DNA from: Anisus vortex
Taxonomy: Eukaryota; Mollusca; Gastropoda; Planorbidae
Direction: 5' to 3'
Length of the DNA: 64,000 nt
Assembly: GCA_949126835.1 (NCBI GenBank)
Contig: OX421494.1
Coordinates: 19,579,038-19,643,037 of the forward strand
Below, in pieces: positions 23,136-38,100 of the stretch (its first letter is position 1; every line of letters begins with the position of its first letter). The notes under the pieces were generated by a model that was not told the DNA's origin, searched no databases, and saw only the letters and a list, made by a program, of their open reading frames with translations. The position numbers were made by a program, and so were the translations under genes.

Positions 23136-26100
23136 CTACTTGTGATTTAATAACTGCTTCCTCTGTTGCTCTAACAAACCTTCTAAATGATCTGCTCTCT
23201 TGTTGGCTGCCTGGTACTGTTGTTTCAACTGAGCTACCACTTCTTCTTTCTTTACAATGGCTTGCTTCACCCTGGGAAATGGAAATTATAGCGAAATACT
23301 TCAGTACTTTTTAAAGACATAGGAAAAATAAATTGTCTATGAAATGCTGATAGTTGTGTTATTTTATTGATTATTTCGAGAGCTGTTATGGCTTGTAATT
23401 GGTCCAGTTAATACTACTGGAAGTGAATGTGTGGTCCCTAAAAGAATTAATAAATCGTATTTTCCACTTATCAGATCACCATACTATACTAATAATGCAT
23501 GAAAAAATACGGACGGGCCTTCTGGCTCTTACCTCTAGGGCATAAGGGTGTTCAGGAAAGGACCAAGGTGGGCCCACCAAGGTCCTGCTCGGACCTACGG
23601 TTTTCACAGCTACATAGCTACATGCACTACACTGCTTTATCCCACTGCAGAATTCCCCTCGGATCATTATCGTGATCATTTTAAAGAATACAACAGGAAA
23701 TTGGAAAGTACGAAGACCTGCTGGCCACAGCCAAGAAAAGAAAACTGGAATGGTATGGCCACGTCACCAGAACCAACGGGCTTGCAATGACCATCATGCA
23801 GGGTACCACCAGAGGAGGCAGAAAGAGAGGAAGTCCAAAGAAACGTTGGGAAGATAATATCAGGGAATGGACAGGTACAAAGCTGTGCGAGGCAATGAGA
23901 ACGGCTGAGAGACGGTAGGAATGGAGGAGGCTGGTTTACATGTCATCTGTGGCGCCCCAACGGTCTAACAGACTACAGGATATGTAGGATGTAGGTAGGA
24001 TTATCATGGTGGCTCGCCCGTATACCTGCAATGTTGCCTGGTGTCACAAATCCCATACTATAGGTATGAGTATCCAGGCACCAGGGCAGGGTTGAGGCAG
24101 GATCGCTGTGCACAGAGCTTCCTCTCCACTGAGGCTCGATGCCTCTCGGCGATACAATGAGACCTCGGTTGCACAGCAGGGGCTGTCCCCCATGTGTTAG
24201 CCCACCAGTGTGCTCTTGATGCATGCGTACGGGTGTTTTTCACACTTCGCCAGCGTTGGGGCCCATGGGTAAAGAAGTTAGATACAACACCAGAAGTCTC
24301 CTACTTATTCCTCTATACAGATATTATATGGTGGGCAGTGTGCCTAGACATAGCAGGATTTGAACATAACTTACCATACAAACTCTCAATAACTTTTATC
24401 ATTTAAAAAAAAACAGTATAATTATGAATGAAAAGAAACATATGTAGATTTATAAAGAAATATATCCACAAATGTATACTTTATTTTGTTTACCTTTTGT
24501 GTACTTCATCCAGCTCATCATCTTTAGCCTTTCTCAATTCTTCTAAATCTCTATGAGCTTTCTCCAGTTCTATGCGGTGCCTGGCCCTCAGCTCAGATAT
24601 CTCATGTTTAATCCGCTTGTTCTCTTCATCTGTGGTGACTATCCTGTCAGCAAACTCTTGACGAATGATGTCTGATACATGGCTTCTCTCAGAATTCATT
24701 TTTTCTAAAAGCTTGACAAATAACACAGGAAAACAATGTACAGGGAATATTTAAATATTTTCACACATTCTTCAAATACTATAATAATAAAGCCAATAAA
24801 ACTTGTATTAAACTGCAAATGAAATGCATTTTGTTTCAATAGTTTAAAAAAAATATCTATATAGCCCAGAACTTGTACCTTTTTAGTGTCAAATATTTCT
24901 TGTTCCTTTTGTTTAATAATAACTTTAAGTCTTTCATTTTCTCCTTCAACTTCTGTCATCTTAGCCTAAAAACAAACATACAGGTAGTTAGTTACTTGTA
25001 TTACCATAGACTATAATATACATGGACCGTTTGCTTTAGTTTTTTATGCTATAATCTTCTTTTCTTTGCAATTCCCGATTCTAAATGAAGTAAATGTTAG
25101 ACAAGTTCCGTTTTATTAAATCGCATTTTTTTCAACTTTAAATGAATACTTTTAGGCCTATTAATCCTATTATCATTGACTATAATAAGATGGACCGCCT
25201 GCTATATTTTTAGAGCTTATATTCTTTTTCCGTGCGCACACAACACTGATCTATACATGTTTCCGCTCTGTACAACTTTCGATTTAAATTTTTCATTGAG
25301 AAAATCATAGCGATTAAATAAAACGGAAGTTGTATATCAATAACTTTATTTCCTGTATAATATAGCAATTACGTTATTTAGAATCGGGAATTCCGAACAT
25401 CAGTGTTTCAAGTCATCATATAGCAGAAATACTAAAGCAAGCGGTCCATGTATACAGACATGCCTACCCCTAAGGACTAAAAAGAGGAACAATCTTGATG
25501 AAAAAGAGGATTTTCCAACAAAACAGCGGAATACCCTTTATCTAACAATCTTTTATAACAAAAAAAAAGAGGAACATACCCATCTATTTACTATTTCACT
25601 ATTTAAAATGTAGGTAGGCTTACGTTTTACAGACAGATCGCAATCGATCTAGATCTAAGACCTTAGAAGAGCTTAGTACAAAGAACATTAGGCCTAAATC
25701 CAATCCGTTTTTCTTTGCTGAATAAACTCCTCTGAATATTCCTTCCTATAAAACTGTCTGTTTTTTAACAGTTTGAACAAATCAGACTTAAACTTTCTGA
25801 GCCAGGACGTTTAGACATTTTCACAATCTTAGCAATACAGTAAAGGAAAATAAGATTCATTGCCAAACACTTGTAATACCGCAAAAAAAACGTTAGAAAA
25901 GACTAGAATATGTCTTTTAAAAAACCCAGAAAACCCAAGTAATAATAATTATATCATTGTGACTTTATTTATGCCTTTGATTTATCAACCTAGAAATGGA
26001 CTATATTTCAACACATGAAAAACCCAAACTTTCCAATTTGGCGTAACAAAACTAGTAAAAAGCGGAACGGCGTAACAAAGTGTGTTTTTTAATAAAAAAG

Positions 26101-29100
26101 CGGAACAAATACGCCAAAAGCGGAACGGTAGGCATGTCTGATGTATATTATAGTCTATGGTATTACTAAAACTGCATGGTAAATTAAAAAGTGGGATGAT
26201 AGTGGTATAGAGAAAATACATTCTAAGTAAAAGGTTCTGTTCAAATACACAATGTTTAATCAACAGTGAGAGATACTTTCTCAACAAGTTACACTAACTG
26301 GAGAGGCTTAGTTGTTTATCAGCTATTTTCACTTAATTCATATTTTTTAAAACTCTTATCTATCTTAAAACAATTATTAATATTAAGAGCTACAATTCTT
26401 AAGAATAAGACTAGTTGCTGCATACAACAAATTATCAACACACCTTAATTTCATTGTATTTTTGCACAGCCTTTCGTTCAGACTGTTCCAATTCTCTAGT
26501 TTCAACTTCAAATTTCTCCCGTAATCTCCTGAAAACACATGAAAATGGGATGATGTTTTTTTTAAACTGAGGAAACATATATAAATGTTTGAACTTTTTG
26601 GGTTAATGCTTCATTCCAGTCCAAACCTTATTTTTTGTTCTGTTGTCCTTTCATTCTTGTACAAACCTTATTTTTTTGTTCTGTTGTCCTTTCATTCTTG
26701 TACAAACCTTATTTTTTGTTCTGTTGTCCTTTCATTCTTGTACAAACCTTATTTTTTGTTCTGTTGTCCTTTCATTCTTGTACAAACCTTATTTTTTGTT
26801 CTGTTGTCCTTTCATTCTTGTACAAACCTTATTTTTTGTTCTGTTGTCCTTTCATTCTTGTACAAACCTTATTTTTTGTTCTGTTGTCCTTTCATTCTTG
26901 TACAAACCTTATTTTTTGTTCTGTTGTCCTTTCATTCTTGTACAAACCTTATTTTTTGTTCTGTTGTCCTTTCATTCTTGTACAAACCTTATTTTTTTGT
27001 TCTGTTGTCCTTTCATTCTTGTACAAACCTTATTTTTTGTTCTGTTGTCCTTTCATTCTTGTACAAACCTTATTTTTTTGTTCTGTTGTCCTTTCATTCT
27101 TGTACAAACCTTATTTTTTGTTCTGTTGTCCTTTCATTCTTGTACAAACCTTATTTTTTGTTCTGTTGTCCTTTCATTCTTGTACAAACCTTATTTTTTG
27201 TTCTGTTGTCCTTTCATTCTTGTACAAACCTTATTTTTTGTTCTGTTGTCCTTTCGTTCTCCTCTCTGGTTGTAGATGCATCTTTTTCTAGTCTTTCTAT
27301 CACAAGCTCAATATCTTTATCCCTTTCTTTCTTGATCTAATCCAGACAACAGAAATTTACATTATTGTATGAAATACATATTGTAGTTGAATTAGTTTTG
27401 TTTGTGTTCAGTGTGTGACTTGACTGTTAACCATTAAACTGATTTCTTCACACACAAAAATCAACAGAATCTTTTAATTTAGATTCTTAAAAACAGTTAA
27501 CTCAGATGTGATTTCACAACCAGGGATTCTTAAACTGTGAAGGCAGGACACAGCTCAGTTCTAGCATTGTGCAGCATTAATTTTATCACAATCACCTACT
27601 GTAGGGATTGGCAACCTACGGAACACCGCCAGACTTGGCACGCTGAATGAATTAGAAATCTCACTTTGGCACACTATTATCAAAAGGTTGCCGATCCCTG
27701 ACCTACTGGATTTCAACCACCCAACCATACACTTTACTGCAGAAATTTTCTTTCATAAAAAATCTGGAAGCTTCTTGACATAAGCCGTGAATTGAAAACT
27801 TGATATTTCCTAAGTTAAAGAGAAAGTTCTCTTCATCCACTGACCTGATCTCTGAGTTCTCTTTCTTTCTGAACCAACCAAGTTTCATGTCTCTTCATGT
27901 AATTCTCTTCCCATGATTCCTTCTCTAGCTTTAACTTCTCTTGTAGCATTTTTATTTCAGACTGAGATTAGAAAAAAACAAAAAAAGATGACCAAAAAAA
28001 AAAAAACTCATCTTCTCGCTGACAATCATAAATACTTCAAACACTCTAAGTCCTATGTTCAGTAACAGTTTCAATTTGTTAGAAAAAGTGTTCAACTAAC
28101 TTTGTGTCTTTTCTCCTGCTCTTCCCTAGCTTTGTCCAATTCTTCTCTTATGGTCTCCAAGGCAACCCTGTGGCTGTCCTCTAGCTGGCGCTGAAGCTTC
28201 TCCAGCTCTGCACGCTGCCTTGAGGCACTGGAAGACAGGCGATCCTTTTCCTCCTGGACCTCCTGGTACAACCGTCTTTGTTTCTGTTGATATGCGTCTT
28301 CTTCATGCTGCAACTGTTTCTCATACCTGAACATTAAAGTTAAAAAGAAAAAACAAAGGTCACTATTGATGAAAATGCATATGAACCTATCAATCAAATA
28401 TGTTAGAAAGGAATTCAGTTTTGAAGGGACTTATCCAATTTTTTATGAATAAATCAAACTTTAACAGCTTAAATCCAGCTTAAATAATTATTGCTTGACT
28501 AGGAAATTTTGAGGAGAAAAAAACAGATACAAGATCTGCAGTTTAAATCCAAGTTATTAAAAAAAAAAATTATTGCTTGACTAGGAAATTTTGAGGAGAA
28601 AAAAACAGATACAAGATCTGCAGTTTAAATCCAAGTTATTAAAAAAAAAAATTATTGCTTGACTAGGAAATTTTGAGGAGAAAAAAACAGATACAAGATC
28701 TGCAGTTTAAATCCAAGTTATAAAAAAAAAAAATTATTGCTTGACTAGGAAATTTTGAGGAGAAAAAAACAGATACAAGATCTGCAGTTTAAATCCAAGT
28801 TATTAAAAAAAAAAATTATTGCTTGACTAGGAAATTTTGAGGAGAAAAAAACAGATACAAGATCTGCAGTTTAAATCCAAGTTATTAAAAAAAAAATTAT
28901 TGCTTGACTAGGAAATTTTGAGGAAAAAAAACATACAAGATCTGCAGTTTTAGTTTAGCTGCTGTAAGGAAATAATGACCACATGTCAGGTTGAAATCAC
29001 AGCTCTGTCAGACAATTTCTCTTCCCCAGCAGAAGGTATACACTGGCTACACCATGTAGCTGTAATGCTAATATGTCTAAGCTCTTTTTTTTTTACAAAG

Positions 29101-32100
29101 GGGTACCACCATCTTTTGTTTTTTTTAAGATTGCCAAGTCCAGTAATTTACCTTAGTTTTGATGATTCCCTTTCTCTGGCTATGGCGGCCTCCTTTTCTG
29201 ATGCCAGCTGATCTCTCAAATCTTCTGTCATCTTGACATATTTCTGGGCAGCCCTTTCATCTGCCTCTAGTAGTTCTGCTTCATGTATCTGCTTGATTTT
29301 CTTGATGTCACTTTTGTGTTTGGCAATCAGCCTCTGGATCTCTGGCTCCAGCCCTTTCACTGTCATTTCCTTTGAGCAGAGGAAACAGAGAATTAAAACC
29401 ATTAATCTGAATAATAACTTGAGAGATAAAAAAAAAAGCAGCTAGATATTTTATATTTAGAAGATTGTTCCATTAGTATATACGTTAGTGGTTTCGTTAA
29501 AATCTGTTAGTTTACAAAGGTTAAGCAATAAAAAATAATCTCAAACTGCACTTTCGTGTTTTGTTTCTTAGCACTAACAAAATTTTACTTTACAATTTGT
29601 ATGTGCAACTTATGTGAAATATAGGCCGATAGATCTGATGAAATCAGTTCTATCTAAATGTCATAGTTGTGTATAAATAGTTTGCCTTTTTTTTTTTTAC
29701 ACAGGACAGACTCAGACTGATGCTGAGATCTTAAGCATTACAAAGACAAATGAACAGAATGATTTGTAGGTTAAGATAACCAAGCCTTCTCTAAATTAAT
29801 ATTAACCATAACTATGTAACACACCTAGTGTCTATTAGCTCCCCCCCAACAACCGCCAAGGTTAAAAGACTACAAAAAAAATAAAAAATGTAACACAAAC
29901 TAACAAAATAATAATAAAAATAATAGATAACTGTGCTCTATACATAATTGAACAGGCATTGATTTGGTACAAAACATAATTGATCAAAACAGGGCTAATT
30001 TTATGCATTTTTTAAATAGTTTTTGGAATACTATTTTATTTGCTTTGACAAAAAATTCACTATAAATAAAACTTGAGTTAAAAAAGGGTTAAACTGATAT
30101 ACATATATAACAAACATAAGCAATATTATCAAAACATGATATACATATATAACAAACATAAGCAATATTATCAAAACATGATATACATATATAACAAACA
30201 GAAGCAATATTATCGAAACATGATATACATATATAACAAACATAAGCAATATTCTCAAAACATGATATACATATATAACAAACATAAGCAATATTATCAA
30301 AACATGATATACATATATAACAAACATAAGCAATATTATCAAAACATGATATACATATATAACAAAGATAAGCAATATTATCAAAACATGATATACATAT
30401 ATAACAAACATAAGCAATATTATCAAAACATGATATACATATATAACAAACATAAGCAATATTATCAAAACATGATATACATATATAACAAACATAAGCA
30501 ATATTATCAAAACATGATATACATATATAACAAACATAAGCAATATTATCAAAACATGATATACATATATAACAAACATAAGCAATATTATGAAAACATG
30601 ATATACATATATAACAAACATAAGCAATATTATCAAAACATGATATACATATATAACAAACATAAGCAATATTATGAAAACATGATATACATATATAACA
30701 AACAAAAGCAATATTATCAAAACATGATATACATATATAACAAACATAAGCAATATTATCAAAACATGATATACATATATAACAAACATAAGCAATATTA
30801 TCAAAACATGATATACATATTCATATATAACAAACATAAGAAATATTATCAAAACATGATATACATATATAACAAACATAAGCAATATTATGAAAACATG
30901 ATATACATATATAACAAACATAAGCAATATTATCAAAACATGATATACATATATAACAAACATAAGCAATATTATGAAAACATGTAACATATAAGATAAG
31001 ACAACAGCATTAAAAAAAAGAAATTAAATTGAACAATTGAGAAAATTACCTTAATTTTTTTTGTTTTGTCTTCAATCCATTTTTCTCTTCTCAGCTTTTC
31101 AGTCGCTGCTTGAACTTCTTTCAATTTTGTCATTTCAATTGTATGGCTGCAAGAAGAAAAAAAAATGGTTAAAAATGGACAGGCAAAAGAGGACTAAGCC
31201 AAAGTGTTTAGAATATTCATCCCTTATAACAGGGTTCCTGCACCAAACTCAAATCAAAATTTCAGGAGGTTTTCAGGAGTTTTTCAGGAGAAAATCTAAA
31301 ATTTCAGGAGGCGCGGCAAAACCGAATTCACTATATCACTAAACAATGACTCAGATACAAATAAAATTTGATAAAATATTTTTAAGGGCATTATAATGTG
31401 AAAGCTAAATATGTACCATTAAGCTATGTTCATTATATAGAGTCATTTAACTGTCTTTAGAAATCTTATAATTTAAAAAAAAAAAGTACAAAAAAAAGAA
31501 ATTTGGTTTATGAAAATAAAAGGGGGGGGGGGGTAGAGAATGGACATAATATAGTAGGCCTATCCTGTATAGGGGCATCTGTAACATATAGCCTAGAGTG
31601 TTACATTAACAAGTATAGAGAAAATATTTATATGGGCCTACATTGAAAAGTATATAGAAAGCTTACAGATTTACAAGTTAAAAAAAACTATCACTATGCC
31701 AAGAAAAAAACTGCTATTGTAAAGGACAACTAGATAATCCTATTTGATTACTTTCAAATCATTAGGATCATTAGGCCAATTAAAATCCTGCTACAAAAAA
31801 AAAAAACTTACAGCAGGTAAGGAGGGGCAAATATAGTGCAAGGGGGGAGGGAGTAGCTGATTCTGAACTGGGGCATATAATATCTCCCTAAACTACGGTA
31901 TTAAAAAAAAACACAACACCTGTGGATAAGTTGCATACTGCCTTTTAACTTCTCAAAAACTCATACCATTTAAACATAAAAGTTACTAAATATTCACCCT
32001 AATTTGAAAACTTTCCTTAAAAAAATGGTTTCAATCATGCATATAAGGCAAACACAGCGCTTCACTTATTTAAAACAACCGATCAATACAGCCATTAGTC

Positions 32101-35100
32101 ATAAGGGAAAGTAATGTATCTGTTTCTACATCTAAGTCACTGTCCATACTCGCGTTCCTATCCCTATAGTAGGCTAACACTATAGTGGGTTCACACACAA
32201 AAAAAGTCTTTTGAAGTAGGCCTGTCTATGCTTTCTAGACAGAACGGCGCCGGTTTTGATGATGACGCGGTTTTCATGACGCGCTATACAAGTGCCCTAA
32301 CCTAATTACCATTAACTTTGTTTGTAATGATTTCTAGTCAGATATATTAAGCATTGAGTGCATTTCATCAATGTATTGGGGAAGTATTGGTGAATAAAAT
32401 GACTTAGACTTCTAGATTAGACTGATAAACTGACTGATAGAACTATGGCCACACCGACTAGGCCTATGCCTATACCCAAAATCGTCTGCCTACATTTCCC
32501 ACATTGATAAAAAAAAACACATTGTAGGTCTACCCATACGATTTAATAATTAGTAAAACCATGTAGGGCCTACACCTTTAAAAAGTTGATAATGATATCG
32601 GCGCCAATCGGCGTAGGCCTAGGCCTACATCGCGAACAACTCCTCTAGTAGGGCTAGCTAAATAGGCTTACTGGAATTTTTAGCATATGATATAAGATAG
32701 CGTCTTAAATGTCATCGTTTTCTTTTTAACTAATAAAAAGACGTATTTCTGTGTATTTTGATATAAATATATTTCAAAATAAATCAATTTGGCAAAATGT
32801 GTCGGTTCGCTGACCCCAAGTAGACTAGTAGGCGCCGCGCGTAGGGAAATCTGGAATTCTCAACATTGATCGCGAAAATAGGCACCTTAGTCCTTATCAT
32901 TATCTAATCTAGCAGACACTAAACTGTGGGAGAGGGAGCAAATGAGGAGGAAGAGCTGTATGTATACCATCTTTACCGAGAAAGGATAGGCTTGGCGTAG
33001 CAAGCTTTAAGCGAACAAGCGGGAGGTGGGGCTGTTGAACTAGGGACACGTGTTGGAGAAGGAAAAAATAGGGGTCAGCTCAATTTTTCAGGACATTTCA
33101 GGAGATTATTTCAAATTTCAGGAGGTTTTCAGGAGTTTTTGCCCTTTTTTGCCATTTCAGGAGGATTTCAGGACATCCTGAAATTTCAGGAGGCCGCGGG
33201 AACCCTGTTATAAATTCAATTAGAGTTTTTAAAAATTTTTATAGTGTAAACAGGATATTGATCCTAGTTTTTTAGTAGATTAGACAGCGGTACGTTAGGA
33301 TTTGTTTTCATCTTCAATAGTAAGTGTTGGTATCTATATTAAACTACGACAATATCTTCCACAATATATTGATATCTTCTCCCTTATATTTCCTATTTAT
33401 ATATATTTAAATCTTATAGATTGTTGCTTTTATTGATTGGATTCGATAAGCTTCAATTACTTCCATTACTAGTCCTAAGATTAATAGTTTATTTAGTACT
33501 ACGTTCGGTTGTAACAGTTATTTATTTAGAGTCATGTCTCCTTGCCTTATTGTATTTCTTAATCTATGATCTTCTTTCCTTTTTCTGTAAATAAAGTTAC
33601 TTGTTAATTTGTTAATAGGAGTTTTATTCTTCTATTTAAAATAGTTTTGTAATCGTTCTTAGATTAGTGTTTGTTATTTAGCTATTAGATTTTAACGAGT
33701 ATTCTTGAGATTCATGCGCCACCATTCCCCTAGACTTTTTAATTGAGCCAGTTTTACATTTTAGCCAAGGACTACTGAAGACAGGACGCGCAGACTTGAA
33801 TTTCTGACTTCCTAGCTAAGGCCAGTTTTTTTAATAGTAGCGATACACTCCCTTGGCGCAGTGATATAATGTTAACTATTATTAAGTAACTAACAAAATT
33901 CTTTACTAATATGATTCATTGTATTAATGGTTTATGTCATTTTCATTTATTTAATGACAAAGAACGATCTAATAGCCATTAAAATGTCTTAATAATTACC
34001 AAGTATGAGCGCACTATTTTTTAAGGAGTCTGAATAGAAGGCACAGTTTGGTTCCAACATGGATACTTGTTGATGAAATTTTACTTCACTGCGTTTGTTT
34101 TCAATTTTAAGATCGTGAATTTTTATCAAAATGCCTAATAAATGTGGTGTAGTTAATTGTAAAGGTAATTATAATGCTGCCAACAAGTGTCGTTTGTTTA
34201 AAGTGCCAAATAGTGCATGTATACCATTATTGAAAGCAGAAAATATGAGAGGAGAGCATAATGTTTGTTTATTTTTAACTATCACAGTCAATTTACATTC
34301 TTTATATTCCTTGGTCATGAAAACACAAATAAATTTTACCATAGATATAGAAATAAAATTATCGTTTTTATAATAATGGTATACATGTACCACTTGGCAA
34401 AATTCTCAACCCAAATAATCGACTTCATAATCACTTTTTTTAGAGGCTGTGCATTTGTCTCTTAATTATGAGCCAGATAAATTGTATGGGTGGGTTACGT
34501 TTTTCCCTTTTTAGGTCAAGAAATAACGACTTTTTAGAATTTTTTTTTCACTTTATTTTATTCCTTAGGTGACCTTCCACACGAAACCGTCAACACCAAC
34601 CGTATATATATATAGGATATCATGTGTACGGCCCTAATCATTCAATCATCTAAATAGATCTTAAATAATATTCAAATGCTCTTTTAAACCCTCTCAATCC
34701 TAACCCCTCATTAGTAAACGGCCCTGCACATTAACATTATTGATATTATTGACATTAATTATGTTAGTTACATAATAATAGTTTACTTCATATATAAGAG
34801 CGACAAGGGAGTGTATCGCTACTGTTAAAAAAACTGGCCTTAGCTAGCTAAATCAGAAATTCAAGTCTGCGCGGCCTGTCTTCAGTAGTCCTTGATTTTA
34901 GCTTAAATTGAAATCTAGTATGATCTCAGGGATAACCCATTTAGAGTAAATTAAACTCATTCAATGTAACAAAAGAGACTAACAAACAAAGAGACATTGT
35001 TAAATAGAATATTAAAAAAACTAACCTGGCCTCTGTACTCTTCATTTTGTCCTGATATTTCTTGTCTACACTTTTCAATTCAGTCACCAGCTTCTCACAT

Positions 35101-38100
35101 TTTTCACTCAGATTTTTCTTGTCGTCAATCAGCTGTCAAAATGAGAGAGGGCATGAGCAACTAAATGAAAGTCAGGGTAAACAGGGTCTAGGGTCAAACA
35201 GCCCAATAACACTGAGGAGACTAAGCTGCACAATTAAAATCAAACAAAGTTAGATTGAGCCTCATATCATCATCATCAATCCTACGACCATTGTGGTCAT
35301 TGGGGGGAGCGAATGGGCACATCAGCAGTCAACTTTCTCCACTTTTCTCCTATCTTGAGCGGGGGTCAATAGTTAAGTCAACTGCAGCCTTGTCCAATAC
35401 TTTACATTGTCAAACCAGCATCGACGCTGACGGCTTCTCCTGTGTCCACCTTCCACTGTGCCCTGGAGGATTGTTTTTGACAGGCTATTGTACCGCTACA
35501 CATGGCGGAATCATGTCAGTTTGTGGTCAGGATATTCTGTCAGCCTATCCATGCCTCATATACATCAAACACAACTGTATGCTTGGGCACAAACAGTAAC
35601 ATTGTTGTAAGGGTTACATTTCCATAACTATAATAACTATACAAGCCTCATATACATCAAACAAAACTGTATGCTTGGGCACAAACAGTAACATTGTTGT
35701 AAGGGTTACATTTCCATAACTATAATAACTATACAAGCCTCATATACATCAAACAAAACTGTATGCTTGGGCACAAACAGTAACATTGTTGTAAGGGTTA
35801 CATTTCCATAACTATAATAATTATCCATGCCTCATATACATCAAACACAACTGTATGCTTGGGCACAAACAGTAACATTGTTGTAAGGGTTACATTTCCA
35901 TAACTATAATAACTATACAAGCCTCATATACATCAAACAAAACTGTATGCTTGGGCACAAACAGTAACATTGTTGTAAGGGTTACATTTCCATAACTATA
36001 ATAACTATACAAGCCTCATATACATCAAACAAAACTGTATGCTTGGGCACAAACAGTAACATTGTTGTAAGGGTTACATTTCCATAACTATAATAACTAT
36101 ACAAGCCTCATATACATCAAACAAAACTGTATGCTTGGGCACAAACAGTAACATTGTTGTAAGGGTTACATTTCCATAACTATACAACTTTTGTTTTGAA
36201 ACACACACCGGTAAACATTAGCAGTTTCCCAATCATTGAAAAAAGTGAAAATTTTAACTTTAACACGAGAGAAAAATAAAGGCCAACAAGAAGAAATACT
36301 TGATCAATGAAAGACAGGTGTCTTTTGATGGCCTCCTCATATTCCTCTTTTTGTACATCCAATCTCTTCTTCATCTCTTTTTCAGTTTCTTTTGCATGCC
36401 TCACTGTCAGCTCTCTTTGCTGATTCTTTAAAAAAATATATCATTACAAGTTAGTAATAATATTCGTAATAGTAATGGGTTCAAATAATTTAATATTACC
36501 CAAATGAGTTATTGACTCACAAGTGCCTTCTGCAACATTGACACTGTCCTTTTCTTTTCTTCTAGTTCCAAACGTTGTGTCAATACGGTTGTAGTCACTT
36601 CAGATGCTGTGGCCTGAGCTTGTTCTATTTGAGAAATTTCAGACGCTGAAGGCACTAGAAGGGCTGGCTTCTCCAAATCTTCATTAATTCTACTTATCTC
36701 CTGAGAAATGTAAAAAGAAAATGTAAATTATGGAAGTGATATACATATCGGCCATTTATAAGAAACTGTAATGAGTGTAACAAAAAAGTTACCTCACCAA
36801 TTTACGTTGAAAGAGCAATAGTATATAATGTTGACATAAAAAAATGAAACTTAAAAGATCTAGCAGTAGTTTAAAAAAAAAATCTATGTTAATTTATTCA
36901 TGGTATTGATCCCTTTTGTGTGTGCGTGTCTTGGTTCAGATACAGCAGAAAATTATTTATATACAAATGGAATATTAAATCACAATTGGGCAAACCCTAT
37001 TTAAAATGTGGCTACAGTTAATGGTAATGGTAATTTATATAGCGCTTCTATCCATGCTATTTTAGCATGCTCAGTGCGCTCTAGAAGACTATTAATCTGT
37101 GAGAGGTTTCACTGCTGCCGGTTAAGCGCATGTGATAACAACTCAATATTAACGTCATCTAGTCCCAAAACTCCTGTAGGGCGACAGGGATCTGCCGGTG
37201 GCGGGGCTCGAACCCGCGACGTGTCAAGTGGTACAGTTAAGACATTTCACTTGTAATTGTGACATTTTAAATCTTTAGTGAATAATAAAAATCAAACTTT
37301 TACCATCTGCTACTCATCCATTTTTAATTTCAAAACATATTCCTTTAAAAATAAAAAAACACCCCTTTTAAATCAGTCATTGGTTGACTGTTGAATAAAT
37401 TTGTATAACAGGACCCGAATTTCAATAGGAGTTTTAATTGATAAGACACGAGGTTCTGAAAGGCTGTGAAAGTACATTCTCCTCGGATACTAGTAATGAT
37501 ATAAGCTACACAGAAGATATAACAAAGCGTTAATGATAGAAATAAAAGAAGTTGACAGATAGAAAATCAGAATACTCTTCCAAATCTAGATGTATTCTTA
37601 TCTTGATGATGGAATCTACACTCACCTGGTCAATTTCACTCAGCTTGTCTGTAACCTGAACTTCATCCAAAAAATTGATGATGCTCTTCAACTTATCATT
37701 ACTTAGGAAACCACTTTTTGCCAGTTCATCTTTCATTGAGTTTAACTTCTCCAGATTCTCAACAGTCAGGTTAGAGTCTTGTTCCTCCTCACTTTTGTCA
37801 AATTCTTTCACTGGTTTATTAGAAAGACAAATAACAAGTGTGTGTTAATGGTAAAAGGAAAGATGTATTCAGAGAACCAAAAAAAGAAGAAGATGAGAAT
37901 TCAAATAATTATGATGGTGCTGATCTAGCAGCAGCATATTGCCACACTAAAGGTCGCAGGTTTGATTAATTCACTAAAGATCACAGGTTTGATTGCAACA
38001 GTAAAGGTCACAGGTTTGATTGCAACAGTAAAGGTCACAGGTTTGATTGCAACAGTAAAGGTCACAGGTTTGATTGCAACAGTAAAGGTCACAGGTTTGA

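Noticed and set aside
26585..27340. Three overlapping long plus-strand frames with CCPFILVQTLFF-like repeats
   Set aside because: They are translations of the 40-bp intronic array on the strand opposite CEP131; all three frames are open only because the unit lacks stops.
30031..30990. 320-codon minus-strand and 283-codon plus-strand frames
   Set aside because: Translations of the 42-bp minisatellite; no start context, no domain, both strands open equally.
35550..36184. CRISPR-like array
   Set aside because: Units are head-to-tail identical with no unique spacers, in an animal intron.
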